Positions 1 to 8,383 of a DNA stretch of 64,000 bases are shown in pieces. Source of the DNA: Anderseniella sp039978075 (lineage in GTDB: Bacteria > Pseudomonadota > Alphaproteobacteria > Rhizobiales > Aestuariivirgaceae); contig JBDWCA010000002.1 of the NCBI GenBank assembly GCA_039978075.1, positions 806,001 through 870,000 of the forward strand, written 5' to 3'. Positions within the stretch are counted from its first letter, which is position 1. Every line of letters starts with the position of its first letter. Made by a program: the position numbers and the translations under genes. The notes under the pieces are model-generated. The model worked only from the letters and a program-made list of their open reading frames with translations, did not search any database and was not told the origin of the DNA.

Positions 1-180
1 CCGCTCCAGTTTGCCGCGGGTGTTTGGGTTGCAATTCGCTGCAATCGTTACTTTTTCAGGTTTAGCCTCGATTACAGTCCGTCAGGCCTTTCTATGCCTG
101 TGCAAATTCGCTACTGCTAATCCGTGTCCGCAGTCTTTGATTTGCGCGATAAAAATGATGTGGTTTGAGCCGAGGCCGGA

Positions 181-1056
181 ATGAACACTGTTGCACAGCG
201 CATCCGTCAACGCGGGTGGCTCTCATGGGTTAAAATCGCCGCTTTTGCCGGTCTGATCGGTGTAACCGGGAGTGCTGCGCCGGTACTGGCGGCAGATGAG
301 CTGCCCCTGTTCCGGCAGGTTGCGAAAGCCGATGTGACCACGAGCCTGCGCAAGGTGCGCCGTGTCCGGTTTGCCGTGGATACCGGGTTTCCGCCGTTTG
401 CATTCAGGGACACCGCCGGTGCCCTGACAGGTTTTCTGCCGTTGTCCGTTGACGCCATGTGCACTGATCTGAAAATAAAATGTGAATTCGTGATCCAGGA
501 TACCGACAAGATGGAAGGCGCCCTGACCGGCAACGAGGCCGATGTCGCGGTCTACATGAAAGGGCGCGATGAACTGGATTTTGCAAAACTGGAGTTCACC
601 CGCCCGTTCCTGCGCCCGTTCGGCCGATTTGCGACGCGAACCTCCAGCCCGATCAGAAAGACCGATGTTCGCACCCTGGCCGGCAAACGCATCGGGGTTC
701 GCGAAGGAACAACCCACGCCAGCTTCATCAAACGGTATTTCAACCGGTCATTGCTGGTCTCTTTCCCAAATCACGAAGGCCTTTATGAAGCCACCCGTAC
801 CGGCAAGGTCGATGTTGTGTTCGATGATGCATTTCGCCTGATGTTCTGGTTACAGGGCACGATTTCCAGGCAATGCTGTCATTTTGTCGGACGCGGATAT
901 CTGGACACGTCACGGTTTTCAAAACCATTGACCATGGTAGTGCGCCGCGAGGATAATGATTTGCGTAAAGTGTTGGACTATGGTCTCGACCGCCTGCAGT
1001 CGTCGGGACGATTTGCACTGATTTACAATCGCTTTTTCCCGCAATCTCCATATTGA
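181..1056 (+). CDS. Periplasmic solute-binding protein, family 3 (amino-acid type)
   Basis: The 291-residue product starts with a basic N-terminus and a hydrophobic stretch (about residues 18-36, ending in APVLA), which reads as a Sec signal peptide. The mature part has the family 3 pattern: a first lobe opening with VRFAVDTGFPPFAF, and the hinge region with TLAGKRIGVREGTTHASF. Such proteins bind amino acids or small organic acids in the periplasm for an ABC importer, but no permease or ATPase gene is adjacent, so this is either an orphan subunit or a sensor-type protein. A GAGG sits 5 bases before the ATG. The stop codon overlaps the start of the next gene, so the two are probably co-translated. 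The ligand cannot be read from the sequence. Confidence 0.8.
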   Translation: MNTVAQRIRQRGWLSWVKIAAFAGLIGVTGSAAPVLAADELPLFRQVAKADVTTSLRKVRRVRFAVDTGFPPFAFRDTAGALTGFLPLSVDAMCTDLKIKCEFVIQDTDKMEGALTGNEADVAVYMKGRDELDFAKLEFTRPFLRPFGRFATRTSSPIRKTDVRTLAGKRIGVREGTTHASFIKRYFNRSLLVSFPNHEGLYEATRTGKVDVVFDDAFRLMFWLQGTISRQCCHFVGRGYLDTSRFSKPLTMVVRREDNDLRKVLDYGLDRLQSSGRFALIYNRFFPQSPY

Positions 1057-1691
1057 CCCCTGCACCCACACCTTTCCTGCACGACGGCCCTGAAGATGGT
1101 CCGGTGTTGCTACTGGCCCATGGCGCCGGCGCGCCAATGGATTCAGATTTCATGACCGAGATGGCAGGCCTGCTGGCAGGTTCTGGCATTCATGTGGTGA
1201 GATTTGAGTTCGCCTATATGCGCGCGCGCCGGGCCGACGGCAAAAGGCGGCCACCTCCTCGTATGCCTGGTCTGATCGAGGAATTCCGGCAGGTCATCTG
1301 CCGGTTTCCGAAAACCCCGGTGTTTATCGGCGGCAAGTCCATGGGGGGCCGGGTGGCCAGCATGATTGCCGCTGACCCGCAAGACGGCGATGAAATCGCC
1401 GGGTTGGTGTGCCTGGGCTATCCGTTTCATCCGTCTGGCAAGCCTGAAGCCTTGCGCACCGCGCACCTGCCGGCGATCACATGCCCGGCGCTGATCGTAC
1501 AGGGCGAGCGTGACCCGTTAGGCAACACGGATGATGTGTCGGGATATGATCTGCCGGCCAGCATGCAGGTTTTCTGGTCCGCTTTCGGCAATCATGATCT
1601 TGCACCGCCAAAAAAGTCAGGGCTTACAGTTCAGGAAAACTGGAGTGTGGCTGCAGGCGCAATCGTCGGATTTATCAATGAGAATGCGTAG
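1053..1691 (+). CDS. Small alpha/beta hydrolase (KANL3/Tex30-like, dienelactone hydrolase fold)
   Basis: This 212-residue protein has the nucleophile elbow GKSMGG (Ser96), the early loop LLAHGAGAPMDS, and a late ALIVQGERDPLG acid-containing loop followed by a His (FGNHDL). Together these complete a Ser-Asp-His triad in a short, cap-less hydrolase. The TTG start overlaps the stop of the preceding binding-protein gene by 4 bases, which indicates translational coupling. Family members are cytoplasmic esterase-like enzymes of mostly unknown substrate. No secretion signal is seen. Confidence 0.78.
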   Translation: MTPAPTPFLHDGPEDGPVLLLAHGAGAPMDSDFMTEMAGLLAGSGIHVVRFEFAYMRARRADGKRRPPPRMPGLIEEFRQVICRFPKTPVFIGGKSMGGRVASMIAADPQDGDEIAGLVCLGYPFHPSGKPEALRTAHLPAITCPALIVQGERDPLGNTDDVSGYDLPASMQVFWSAFGNHDLAPPKKSGLTVQENWSVAAGAIVGFINENA

Positions 1692-1805
1692 GTTCGCAAT
1701 CTTGACCCAGGTACGGCCAGACAACCTGCCGCAAGCTGTTCCAGAACAGCTCGTGGGATGCAGGGCCCGGGGGTGGAACCCTGCATCCCGAATTGGTTGC
1801 GTCAG

Positions 1806-2060
1806 CTAAATTGCTGCAATGCAGCTCTTATACTTCTGCCACCAATAGCTGGAACCTGCGCTTCGTGCCGTTCGCAAGTATTTGTAACAATTGGTTGTTT
1901 CGACGTTTGCAACCTGTTGGTGTGACATTATGGATGCCATTTTCGAAACCATAGCGGGCTGTCTGTCGAGGGAGGTATTGGTCACCCAGATCATCGCAAT
2001 TAGTGGCAAGCCAATGACCAGCGACAATGGTAGAATTTGGTTATGTGCATAAAGCGTCAT
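1806..2060 (-). CDS. Small hypothetical protein with one N-terminal membrane segment
   Basis: This 84-residue gene is not recognised as any family. It is supported by a near-perfect Shine-Dalgarno sequence (GGAGGTGAT, 6 bases before the ATG) and by its position divergent from the Crp/Fnr regulator gene at 2182. Residues about 9-28 (QILPLSLVIGLPLIAMIW) form a hydrophobic segment. The rest is polar, with a basic, Trp/Tyr/Cys-containing C-terminus. The strong ribosome site and shared upstream region suggest a genuine small membrane protein, possibly controlled by the neighbouring regulator. No function is proposed. Confidence 0.5.
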   Translation of the reverse strand: MTLYAHNQILPLSLVIGLPLIAMIWVTNTSLDRQPAMVSKMASIMSHQQVANVETTNCYKYLRTARSAGSSYWWQKYKSCIAAI

Positions 2061-2131
2061 CTCAAATCACCTCCATGTTTGTCTGTGTCTTTTTGTTGAT
2101 TGATATCCTAGTCCCGCTCACGTTTTCGTTA

Positions 2132-2147
2132 TGTGAGAATGTGCACA
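2132..2147. promoter_or_regulatory. Candidate CRP-family operator
   Basis: TGTGA-N6-GCACA differs by one base from the classic CRP-type palindrome TGTGA-N6-TCACA. It lies 35 bases before the start of a Crp/Fnr-family regulator gene and within the divergent region shared with the small membrane-protein gene. Autoregulation is inferred. A weaker FNR-like half site (TTGAT at 2096-2100) is nearby. Confidence 0.4.
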
Positions 2148-2181
2148 TCTCGTGCTAATTCGAATTTACGTGCGGTAATGG

Positions 2182-2901
2182 TTGAAAAAAAACTCATTGC
2201 AGCACATCATCGCCGCCGTGGATGAGATCAGAGAAATACCGCTGTTTGCAGCATTGGGAGATGGCGATGCCCGCCGGTTGTCGGTGCATTGCGTCTGGCG
2301 GTCTGTCGCCGAGAACGAACTCATCATTGATTATGAAGACGAGACAGCTGAAGTACTGTTCGTGGTCGATGGCCGGGTCCGGATTCTGCTGCGTACGGCG
2401 TCTGGACGAGAGGTCATTCTTGATGACATGCAGGGCGGCCGGTATTTCGGCGAGATGGCTGCCATTGACGGGTTGCCGCGGTCGGCCAATGTGACAGCGC
2501 TTGAAAAAACCCGCATCTGCGTGATGCCGGATGCGGTGTTCCGCGATGCCTGCACAACCATACCATCGGTTGGACTGTCGGTGATGAAGATGCTGGCGGA
2601 CCGGGTACGCACCCTGAACCAGCGCCTGGGCGAGTATGCATTCCTCACGGCAAAGCAGCGCCTGTGTGCAGAGCTGTTGCGCTTGTCACGTCCCCGCATG
2701 GGTAATGAAAAGCAACGTATCGTGTCGCCACCGCCGTTGCAGCGTGAACTTGCCGACAGGATTTCGACCCAGCGCGAAGTGGTAACGCGGGAACTGGCCA
2801 CGCTGTCACGCAAGTCCATTATCGAGAAAACCCGTGGTGGCCTGGTGCTGGTCGAACCGGACCGGCTCAATGCCATCATCGATGAAGCCCAGTCGAAATA
2901 A
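2182..2901 (+). CDS. Crp/Fnr-family transcriptional regulator
   Basis: The 239-residue protein has an N-terminal cyclic-nucleotide-binding-type beta-barrel (about residues 20-130, with GGRYFGEMAAIDGLPRSA resembling the phosphate-binding cassette). A dimerisation helix follows, then a C-terminal Crp-type winged helix (about residues 155-225, with DRISTQREVVTRELATL as the recognition helix). The cysteines do not form the N-terminal cluster of FNR, so an iron-sulfur oxygen sensor is unlikely. A cyclic nucleotide or other small effector is more likely. The start is a TTG with a poor ribosome site, and a slightly downstream start (for example GTG at 2218) is possible. Confidence 0.85.
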   Translation: MKKNSLQHIIAAVDEIREIPLFAALGDGDARRLSVHCVWRSVAENELIIDYEDETAEVLFVVDGRVRILLRTASGREVILDDMQGGRYFGEMAAIDGLPRSANVTALEKTRICVMPDAVFRDACTTIPSVGLSVMKMLADRVRTLNQRLGEYAFLTAKQRLCAELLRLSRPRMGNEKQRIVSPPPLQRELADRISTQREVVTRELATLSRKSIIEKTRGGLVLVEPDRLNAIIDEAQSK

Positions 2902-2930
2902 CATCATCTGATTGCGAGCAGCCGATTTTG

Positions 2931-4946
2931 TCAGTTGAGGTCGCGTTCGATATCTTCGGCAAAATCGCGTTCAAACACCAGCGTGTCATCGTGCCAGGCT
3001 TCAATACGAGCAGTCAGGTGAAAATGGCTGGCTGACGAGCGCATTGCCGACCAGGTTTCCGTGCGCAGCACAATGTCATCGCGCTGGATTTCCTGGGTCC
3101 AGTGGGTGGTCATGCGGGCAGACAGCGGGTCGTTTGCGCGAATGCTGTGGGTCTCGCGGCCTGTTTCACCGGTAATCAGGCTGTGGTCTGCATTCCGGTA
3201 CAGGCCGAAATCATCCACGATTGAAATGGTAACCTCGCCGGTTTCCTCATCCTCGGTCTGTTCGCGCGAATTTGACGGCGCGCGCAGTTCGATGAGGTCG
3301 GCGGGTGGTGCGGAAACCGGTTCGGGAAACACCGGCGCCACTTCACCTGGCACAGGCGTGCGTACCGGCACCGTCAGCCAGGACCTGGTAGTGTGAACAT
3401 CCAGTGTAACCGGCTCAGGTGCCGGCCACATCATCGGCCAGTAGCTGGTCGATATTGACAACCGCAGTTTGTGACCTTGTGGCAAGGTGCGGGCCACGTC
3501 ATCCAGTTTGATCCGGCAGAAATACCGTTCACCCGGTTCAAGCGGCTCAGGGTGTTCGTGACTGACAATGTGGGTCAGGTTCTGCAGCCCATAGCTGATG
3601 CGCGAGACACTGCCGTCCGGGCGCACATCGCTCAATCGTACAGCCACGAGGGCAACAGGCTTGTCACTGGAAAACTCCAGTTCCAGCTCCACCTGGCCGA
3701 CCAGGTCCATGTCCGCCCCCAGAGCCTGCGTATCAAACACCAGCGAGCCGGCATCGTCACGGGCCTGATCTCCGGCAAACTCCGGCCCCATCCAGATGAC
3801 GCAGAACTCGCCGCCGTCGCGTCCGGTTGTCTGTGGTGAGCTGAGGCTGAGTGCGGCCTCCTCACCGGGATTTTCACGCAATCCGTCCATTGTGAGGTAG
3901 AGCCGGTTCGGCTGGCTGGAGTGGCCGGGCCAGCTGGCCTCCGATATCCATTTGCCGGGTATGTGAGGCGGCAGGGCTGCCGGTGGTGTTGACGCCATGA
4001 CATAGGCGCGCACGGCCGGATCACGCAGCACACCCGTTGCCTCGCCCTTCAACCAGAAATCCCACCATCTCAGGGCCTCCTGCAGGAAACCGATGCGCGG
4101 GCCGGGAACCGCAAAATGCGGGTACTTGTGCGCCCATGGTCCGATAATGGCTTTTACCGGCGCCTTCAGGTGCGCGAGCATGCGGAATATGGCGTTGGAG
4201 TAGGCATCGTTCCAGCCGCCTACAGCCAGCACGGCGGCTTCGATGTCTGAATAGTCCTCACATATCGAGCCATGCTTCCAGTAGGCGTCACGGTGTTGAT
4301 GGTGCAGCCACCGGGCAGCCAGGAACGGTTCATTGCCTAGGCGCTGCATCCAGGTGTCGAACCAGCCATCGCCGACCAGCGCCGGGTCCGGCGGGCGTGA
4401 CGAGTAAGACAGCATGGTGGCGCCCCAGCCGAGGTTTTCATTGATCAGGCAGCCGCCCTTGAAATGAATGTCGTCTGCATACCGGTCGTCGGTGGAACAC
4501 AGCGTGATAACCGCCTTCAGGGCGTCTGGCCGCATGGCGGCGATCTGAAGCGAATTGAATCCGCCCCACGAAATCCCCATCATGCCGACCTTGCCGGTAC
4601 ACCAGTCCTGTTCGGCCAGCCAGTTGATCACGTCCACGCCGTCATCGAGTTCGCGCTGGCTGTACTCGTCCTCCAGCACGCCATCGGACTCGCCGCAGCC
4701 GCGCATATCGACCCGCACACAGGCATAACCGTGGCCGGCAAAGTACGGGTGGGTGAGCTGATCCCGTTCAACGGTGCCGTCGCGCTTGCGATACGGCAGA
4801 TATTCCAGAATTGCGGGAACCGGGTTGTCTTCGGCATCTGCGGGCAACCAGATGCGTGCCGCCAACCTTGTGCCGTCAGGCAGGGTGATCCACTGGTTTT
4901 CGATCTCACGCACCTGGCGCGGAAACTGGTTGATAATCGTGGTCAT
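2931..4946 (-). CDS. CocE/NonD-family hydrolase (X-prolyl-dipeptidyl-aminopeptidase-like)
   Basis: The 671-residue product has the three-part layout of the CocE/PepX family. It has an alpha/beta-hydrolase catalytic domain (about residues 18-300, nucleophile Ser126 in GISWGG), an inserted helical cap, and a C-terminal jelly-roll (about 330-560, ending in LRLSISTSYWPMMWP). A further beta-rich C-terminal tail extends to the end. Family members hydrolyse acyl esters or amides, such as cocaine-type esters or glutaryl-amides. The ATG overlaps the TGA of the upstream esterase gene (ATGA), so the pair is an operon. No signal peptide is seen. The substrate is unknown. Confidence 0.85.
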   Translation of the reverse strand: MTTIINQFPRQVREIENQWITLPDGTRLAARIWLPADAEDNPVPAILEYLPYRKRDGTVERDQLTHPYFAGHGYACVRVDMRGCGESDGVLEDEYSQRELDDGVDVINWLAEQDWCTGKVGMMGISWGGFNSLQIAAMRPDALKAVITLCSTDDRYADDIHFKGGCLINENLGWGATMLSYSSRPPDPALVGDGWFDTWMQRLGNEPFLAARWLHHQHRDAYWKHGSICEDYSDIEAAVLAVGGWNDAYSNAIFRMLAHLKAPVKAIIGPWAHKYPHFAVPGPRIGFLQEALRWWDFWLKGEATGVLRDPAVRAYVMASTPPAALPPHIPGKWISEASWPGHSSQPNRLYLTMDGLRENPGEEAALSLSSPQTTGRDGGEFCVIWMGPEFAGDQARDDAGSLVFDTQALGADMDLVGQVELELEFSSDKPVALVAVRLSDVRPDGSVSRISYGLQNLTHIVSHEHPEPLEPGERYFCRIKLDDVARTLPQGHKLRLSISTSYWPMMWPAPEPVTLDVHTTRSWLTVPVRTPVPGEVAPVFPEPVSAPPADLIELRAPSNSREQTEDEETGEVTISIVDDFGLYRNADHSLITGETGRETHSIRANDPLSARMTTHWTQEIQRDDIVLRTETWSAMRSSASHFHLTARIEAWHDDTLVFERDFAEDIERDLN

Positions 4947-5911
4947 TGCGACATGTCCGAAATTTCTGCGGTGATGGCGGCGAACATGGCTTTTGCTGCA
5001 GGCGAAGTGTGGCGTGCGCGCAAACAGGCATGCACCAGTTCCGGCTCATGGCGCACCTCGGCCGTAACGTCTGCTGATTGCAGGCAGGCGGCATAGTCAA
5101 AACAGTCATCGCGCAGCGGATCCCACTCGCAGGCCACCAGGAAAGCGCGTGGCAGGCCTGAAAAATTTTTCTCGAGCAGCGGTGCGTAAAATTTGGACGA
5201 GCGACTTTTCTCCGCGTCTGCCCCCAGATACATCTGTTCGTAGTACTCCATGTCGGCAGTGGTCAGTCCCGGCGCATGACGGCGTGAGACATAGGACCCC
5301 CTGGTCTTTTCACCACCGAAAGCCGGGTAGATCAGCACCTGCCCGGTTGGCATTTTCTCACCCTTGTCGCGCCTTGCAAGACAGACCGCAGCAGCCAGAT
5401 TGCCGCCGGCAGAGTCTCCGGCTAGCACAATTCGGGCGGGATCGATGTCCAGCACGCCTGAATTGTCGAAAACCCAGTTGATCGCTGCAACGCAATCATC
5501 AAACGCGGCCGGAAAGATGTGTTCCGGGGCCAGCCGGTAATTGATCGCAATGACGGGGACACCGGTATCGTGTGCAATTCCGCAGCAAATATCGTCATGA
5601 CTGTCGAGGCCGCCCAGAATAAACCCGCCGCCATGCATGTAGATGACTGCCCCGCCACTACTGCGCCTTGTCGGCACATACCGGCGTAATTCGATGTCAC
5701 CGCCAGGGCCTGGACAGGCCATGTTCGTCACCTGCATGTCGCCCGGTCTCCCGGCATGAAAATGCACACATAGACTGTCATAGCACCGGCGTTGTTCGCC
5801 AATTGTCAATTGGGCGGTGTCTGCCGGATAAAACTGAGATCCGGCTTCCATGAAGGCCCAGATTTCGTCCTCGTCCGGACCGGTGCGCGGGTCATCCTGC
5901 ATGGTTGTCAT
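4943..5911 (-). CDS. HSL-family (class IV) alpha/beta-hydrolase esterase
   Basis: This 322-residue protein has the hormone-sensitive-lipase oxyanion motif HGGG (residues 93-96) and the nucleophile motif GDSAGG (Ser167). A WDPLRDD acid loop and a C-terminal His (ELVHAC) complete the triad. It is cytoplasmic and probably hydrolyses short-chain esters or lactones. It is the first gene of a two-gene operon with the CocE-family hydrolase, with overlapping stop and start. It diverges from phoR, whose start lies only about 26 bases away, so the two promoters must overlap or sit within coding sequence. Confidence 0.85.
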   Translation of the reverse strand: MTTMQDDPRTGPDEDEIWAFMEAGSQFYPADTAQLTIGEQRRCYDSLCVHFHAGRPGDMQVTNMACPGPGGDIELRRYVPTRRSSGGAVIYMHGGGFILGGLDSHDDICCGIAHDTGVPVIAINYRLAPEHIFPAAFDDCVAAINWVFDNSGVLDIDPARIVLAGDSAGGNLAAAVCLARRDKGEKMPTGQVLIYPAFGGEKTRGSYVSRRHAPGLTTADMEYYEQMYLGADAEKSRSSKFYAPLLEKNFSGLPRAFLVACEWDPLRDDCFDYAACLQSADVTAEVRHEPELVHACLRARHTSPAAKAMFAAITAEISDMSQ

Positions 5912-5936
5912 ATTGCCATGGCATCAATTTGAGATC

Positions 5937-7085
5937 ATGTTTCCATTTATGATCAGGAACCCTCAATCGTCTGACGATACCGAGCAGGTCCAACCTCGCG
6001 ATGAAGAGGCTGGTCGTGTCGGACTGCAACTCGATGCTGCAGCAATTCTGAATGCCATCACGCATGCAGTGCCGGATCCCTTTATTATGCTGGATGACGG
6101 CGGTGTCATCCTGTCCCACAACAAGCAGGCTGCCGAGTTGACCGGCCAGAACATGATCGGTCAACACCTGTCGCAGCATATCCGCGCACCGAGCGTGCTG
6201 GAAGCAGTAAAGCGCGTTGTCGACAGCGGGGCGCCGGATCAGGTGCACTATGAACGCCGAACCGGCGGTGGCCGGCTGTTCGAGGTGTTCATTACACCTG
6301 TTGCAGCGGCCGACGTGGTGTCGGCGCCCGCAGTAGCCGTCCTGTTGCGCGACCTGAGTACACAACAGCAACTTGAAAAAATGCGCGCCGACTTCGTTGC
6401 CAACGCCAGTCATGAACTGCGTACGCCGCTGGCGTCCCTGGCCGGTTTCATCGAAACATTGCAGGGTCCGGCGCGTAACGATGCAAAGGCGCGTGAGAAA
6501 TTTCTCGGCAGGATGCTGGAGCAGGCCCATCGCATGCGACGGCTGATCGACGACCTGTTGTCGCTGTCACGCATTGAAATGAACCTGCACCGCACACCGT
6601 CCGATCAGGTCGACATGTCCGAGGTGGCGCGCTACAGCGCGGAGCTTCTGGCCGAACGGGCATCTGAAGCTGATTGCGAGATACGGGTCGATGCACCGCA
6701 GGGCATGATGGTGGCAGGCGAGCGGGATGAGTTGATTCAGATTACCCAGAACCTCATCGAAAATGCCATCAAGTACGGCGCCAGCGGGCGTGGAGTAGAT
6801 GTATCTGTTTCGCACGATGCCGGACGCGGGCGAATTGAGCTTGTTGTAACCGACTATGGCGCCGGCATCGATGCGCAACATCTGCCGCGCCTGACCGAAA
6901 GGTTCTACCGGGTAAGTGTGCAGGAGAGCCGGTCCGGCGGCGGCACCGGGCTTGGACTGGCGATTGTCAGGCACATTGCCCTGCGTCATCGCGGTAACCT
7001 TGACATCACATCGCGCAAGGGTGAGGGCAGTACCTTCAAGTTCACCCTGCCGGTCTCCGGAAAGCTGGCAAAAGCGGCGAAATAA
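5937..7085 (+). CDS. phoR: Phosphate-regulon sensor histidine kinase PhoR
   Basis: From the ATG at 5937 the protein has 382 residues. It has a PAS-like domain (about 33-140), a HisKA domain with His159 in the PhoR-typical stretch DFVANASHELRTPLASL, and an HATPase domain with N box ENAIKYG, G1 DYGAGID and GGGTGLGLAIV. It would phosphorylate PhoB when phosphate is short, with PstSCAB and PhoU signalling availability. The open frame extends upstream into the divergent esterase gene, but that stretch is not hydrophobic, so 5937 is preferred. Unlike most PhoR proteins, no transmembrane anchor is visible. It lies 24 bases upstream of the pst Pho box. Confidence 0.9.
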   Translation: MFPFMIRNPQSSDDTEQVQPRDEEAGRVGLQLDAAAILNAITHAVPDPFIMLDDGGVILSHNKQAAELTGQNMIGQHLSQHIRAPSVLEAVKRVVDSGAPDQVHYERRTGGGRLFEVFITPVAAADVVSAPAVAVLLRDLSTQQQLEKMRADFVANASHELRTPLASLAGFIETLQGPARNDAKAREKFLGRMLEQAHRMRRLIDDLLSLSRIEMNLHRTPSDQVDMSEVARYSAELLAERASEADCEIRVDAPQGMMVAGERDELIQITQNLIENAIKYGASGRGVDVSVSHDAGRGRIELVVTDYGAGIDAQHLPRLTERFYRVSVQESRSGGGTGLGLAIVRHIALRHRGNLDITSRKGEGSTFKFTLPVSGKLAKAAK

Positions 7086-7108
7086 ATTCATTAAATCAAT
7101 AATTTGGA

Positions 7109-7137
7109 CTGTCATCCAATTGTCATGTGACTGTCAC
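7109..7137 (+). promoter_or_regulatory. Pho box upstream of pstS (three 7-bp repeats)
   Basis: Three direct heptamers, CTGTCAT (7109-7115), TTGTCAT (7120-7126) and CTGTCAC (7131-7137), are separated by exactly 4 bases, giving the 11-bp period of PhoB binding sites. They lie about 100 bases before the pstS start. PhoB~P is expected to activate pstSCAB-phoU-phoB from here. Confidence 0.92.
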
Positions 7138-7234
7138 ACAATTGAGTGACGTCAGGCATAGGTAACGCCTTGTTAGCTTTGAAGAGATGCTCGTGAGGAG
7201 CGCCTCGTTCAACATCCACACCAGGGAAAACACC

Positions 7235-8269
7235 ATGCTCAAACGTACCCTTCTTACGGCCACTGTTGCGCTGGCTGCAATTGCTGCGGCAAGTGCTGCG
7301 CAGGCGCGCGATCAGATCCGCATCGTCGGGTCTTCGACAGTTTATCCGTTCACCACCGCTGTTGCTGAACAGTTCGGCAAGTCCGCCGGCAAGACGCCGG
7401 TTGTCGAATCCACCGGTACCGGGGGCGGCATGAAGCTGTTCTGTGCCGGTGTCGGCGCCGACCATCCTGACCTGTCCAACGCGTCCCGCGCGATCAAGAA
7501 GTCGGAATTTGAAATGTGCCAGAAGAACGGTGTGACCGACATCATTGAAATCAAAGTCGGTTTTGACGGCATTACGTTCTCGCACTCCAAGGGTGCATCG
7601 GATGTGGCGCTGACCAAACAGCAGATTTTCCTGGCATTGGCGAAGCAAGTCCCTGGTGCGGACGGCAAGATGGTGCCCAACCCGAACAAGCTGTGGTCGG
7701 ATATTGACGCATCGCTGCCGGCCCGGAAGATTGAGGTTCTCGGCCCTCCACCGACGTCCGGTACTCGCGATGCGTTCGTTGAGCTGGTCATGCGTCCAGG
7801 CGCGAAAAGCTTCGAAAGCCTTGCAGCCCTGCGCAAGGACGACAAAAAGGCGTTCCGCACGGTCTCTGACACGATGCGCGAAGACGGTGGTTTTGTTGAA
7901 GCCGGCGAGAACGACAACCTGATCGTCCAGAAGCTTGAAGCCAATCCGGACGCCTTCGGTATCTTCGGATATTCATTCCTTGAAGAAAACCAGGACAAGA
8001 TCAAGGGTGCCGCCGTTGAGGGTGTGAAGCCGGACTTCGATGCAATTGCATCGGGTGAGTACAAGGTATCCCGCCCGTTGTTCATCTATGCCAAGAAGCA
8101 GCACGTCGGAGTCATTCCCGGCATGCAGGAATTCATGGACGAATTCGTCTCTGAAAATGCCATGGGTGAAGACGGCTACCTGCCGGCCAAGGGCCTGATC
8201 CCGCTGCCGGAAGAAGAGCTGACCAAGGTCCGCGATGCTGTCAGGAACGGCACCGGCCTTGCAATGTAG
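7235..8269 (+). CDS. pstS: Phosphate ABC transporter substrate-binding protein PstS
   Basis: The protein starts MLKRTLLTATVALAAIAAA and has a signal peptide ending near AQA-R. The mature N-terminus IRIVGSSTVYPFTT carries the phosphate-binding Ser/Thr loop, and SGTRDAF supplies the second anion-binding loop. The mature protein (about 323 residues) binds inorganic phosphate in the periplasm and passes it to PstCA. The ATG at 7235 has AGGGAAA 5-6 bases upstream. An in-frame upstream start at 7187 would destroy the signal peptide and is rejected. It is first in the pst operon, behind a Pho box. Confidence 0.95.
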   Translation: MLKRTLLTATVALAAIAAASAAQARDQIRIVGSSTVYPFTTAVAEQFGKSAGKTPVVESTGTGGGMKLFCAGVGADHPDLSNASRAIKKSEFEMCQKNGVTDIIEIKVGFDGITFSHSKGASDVALTKQQIFLALAKQVPGADGKMVPNPNKLWSDIDASLPARKIEVLGPPPTSGTRDAFVELVMRPGAKSFESLAALRKDDKKAFRTVSDTMREDGGFVEAGENDNLIVQKLEANPDAFGIFGYSFLEENQDKIKGAAVEGVKPDFDAIASGEYKVSRPLFIYAKKQHVGVIPGMQEFMDEFVSENAMGEDGYLPAKGLIPLPEEELTKVRDAVRNGTGLAM

Positions 8270-8280
8270 TGCCTCCACTG

Positions 8281-8309
8281 GACCGGCAATCTGTATCGGG
8301 TTGCCGGTC
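8281..8309 (+). terminator. Stem-loop between pstS and pstC
   Basis: GACCGGCAA and TTGCCGGTC form a perfect 9-bp stem with an 11-base loop, directly after the pstS stop. The following T-run is weak. A partial terminator or 3'-end stabiliser here would let the binding protein be made in excess over the permease, as is usual for ABC importers. Confidence 0.65.
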
Positions 8310-8383
8310 TTCTGCCCTTACAGGCCTTCCGGCGTGTTTGAATTTTCGCCACGACGCTGGCTGAAGAAAGTTTCGAGGTTGTG

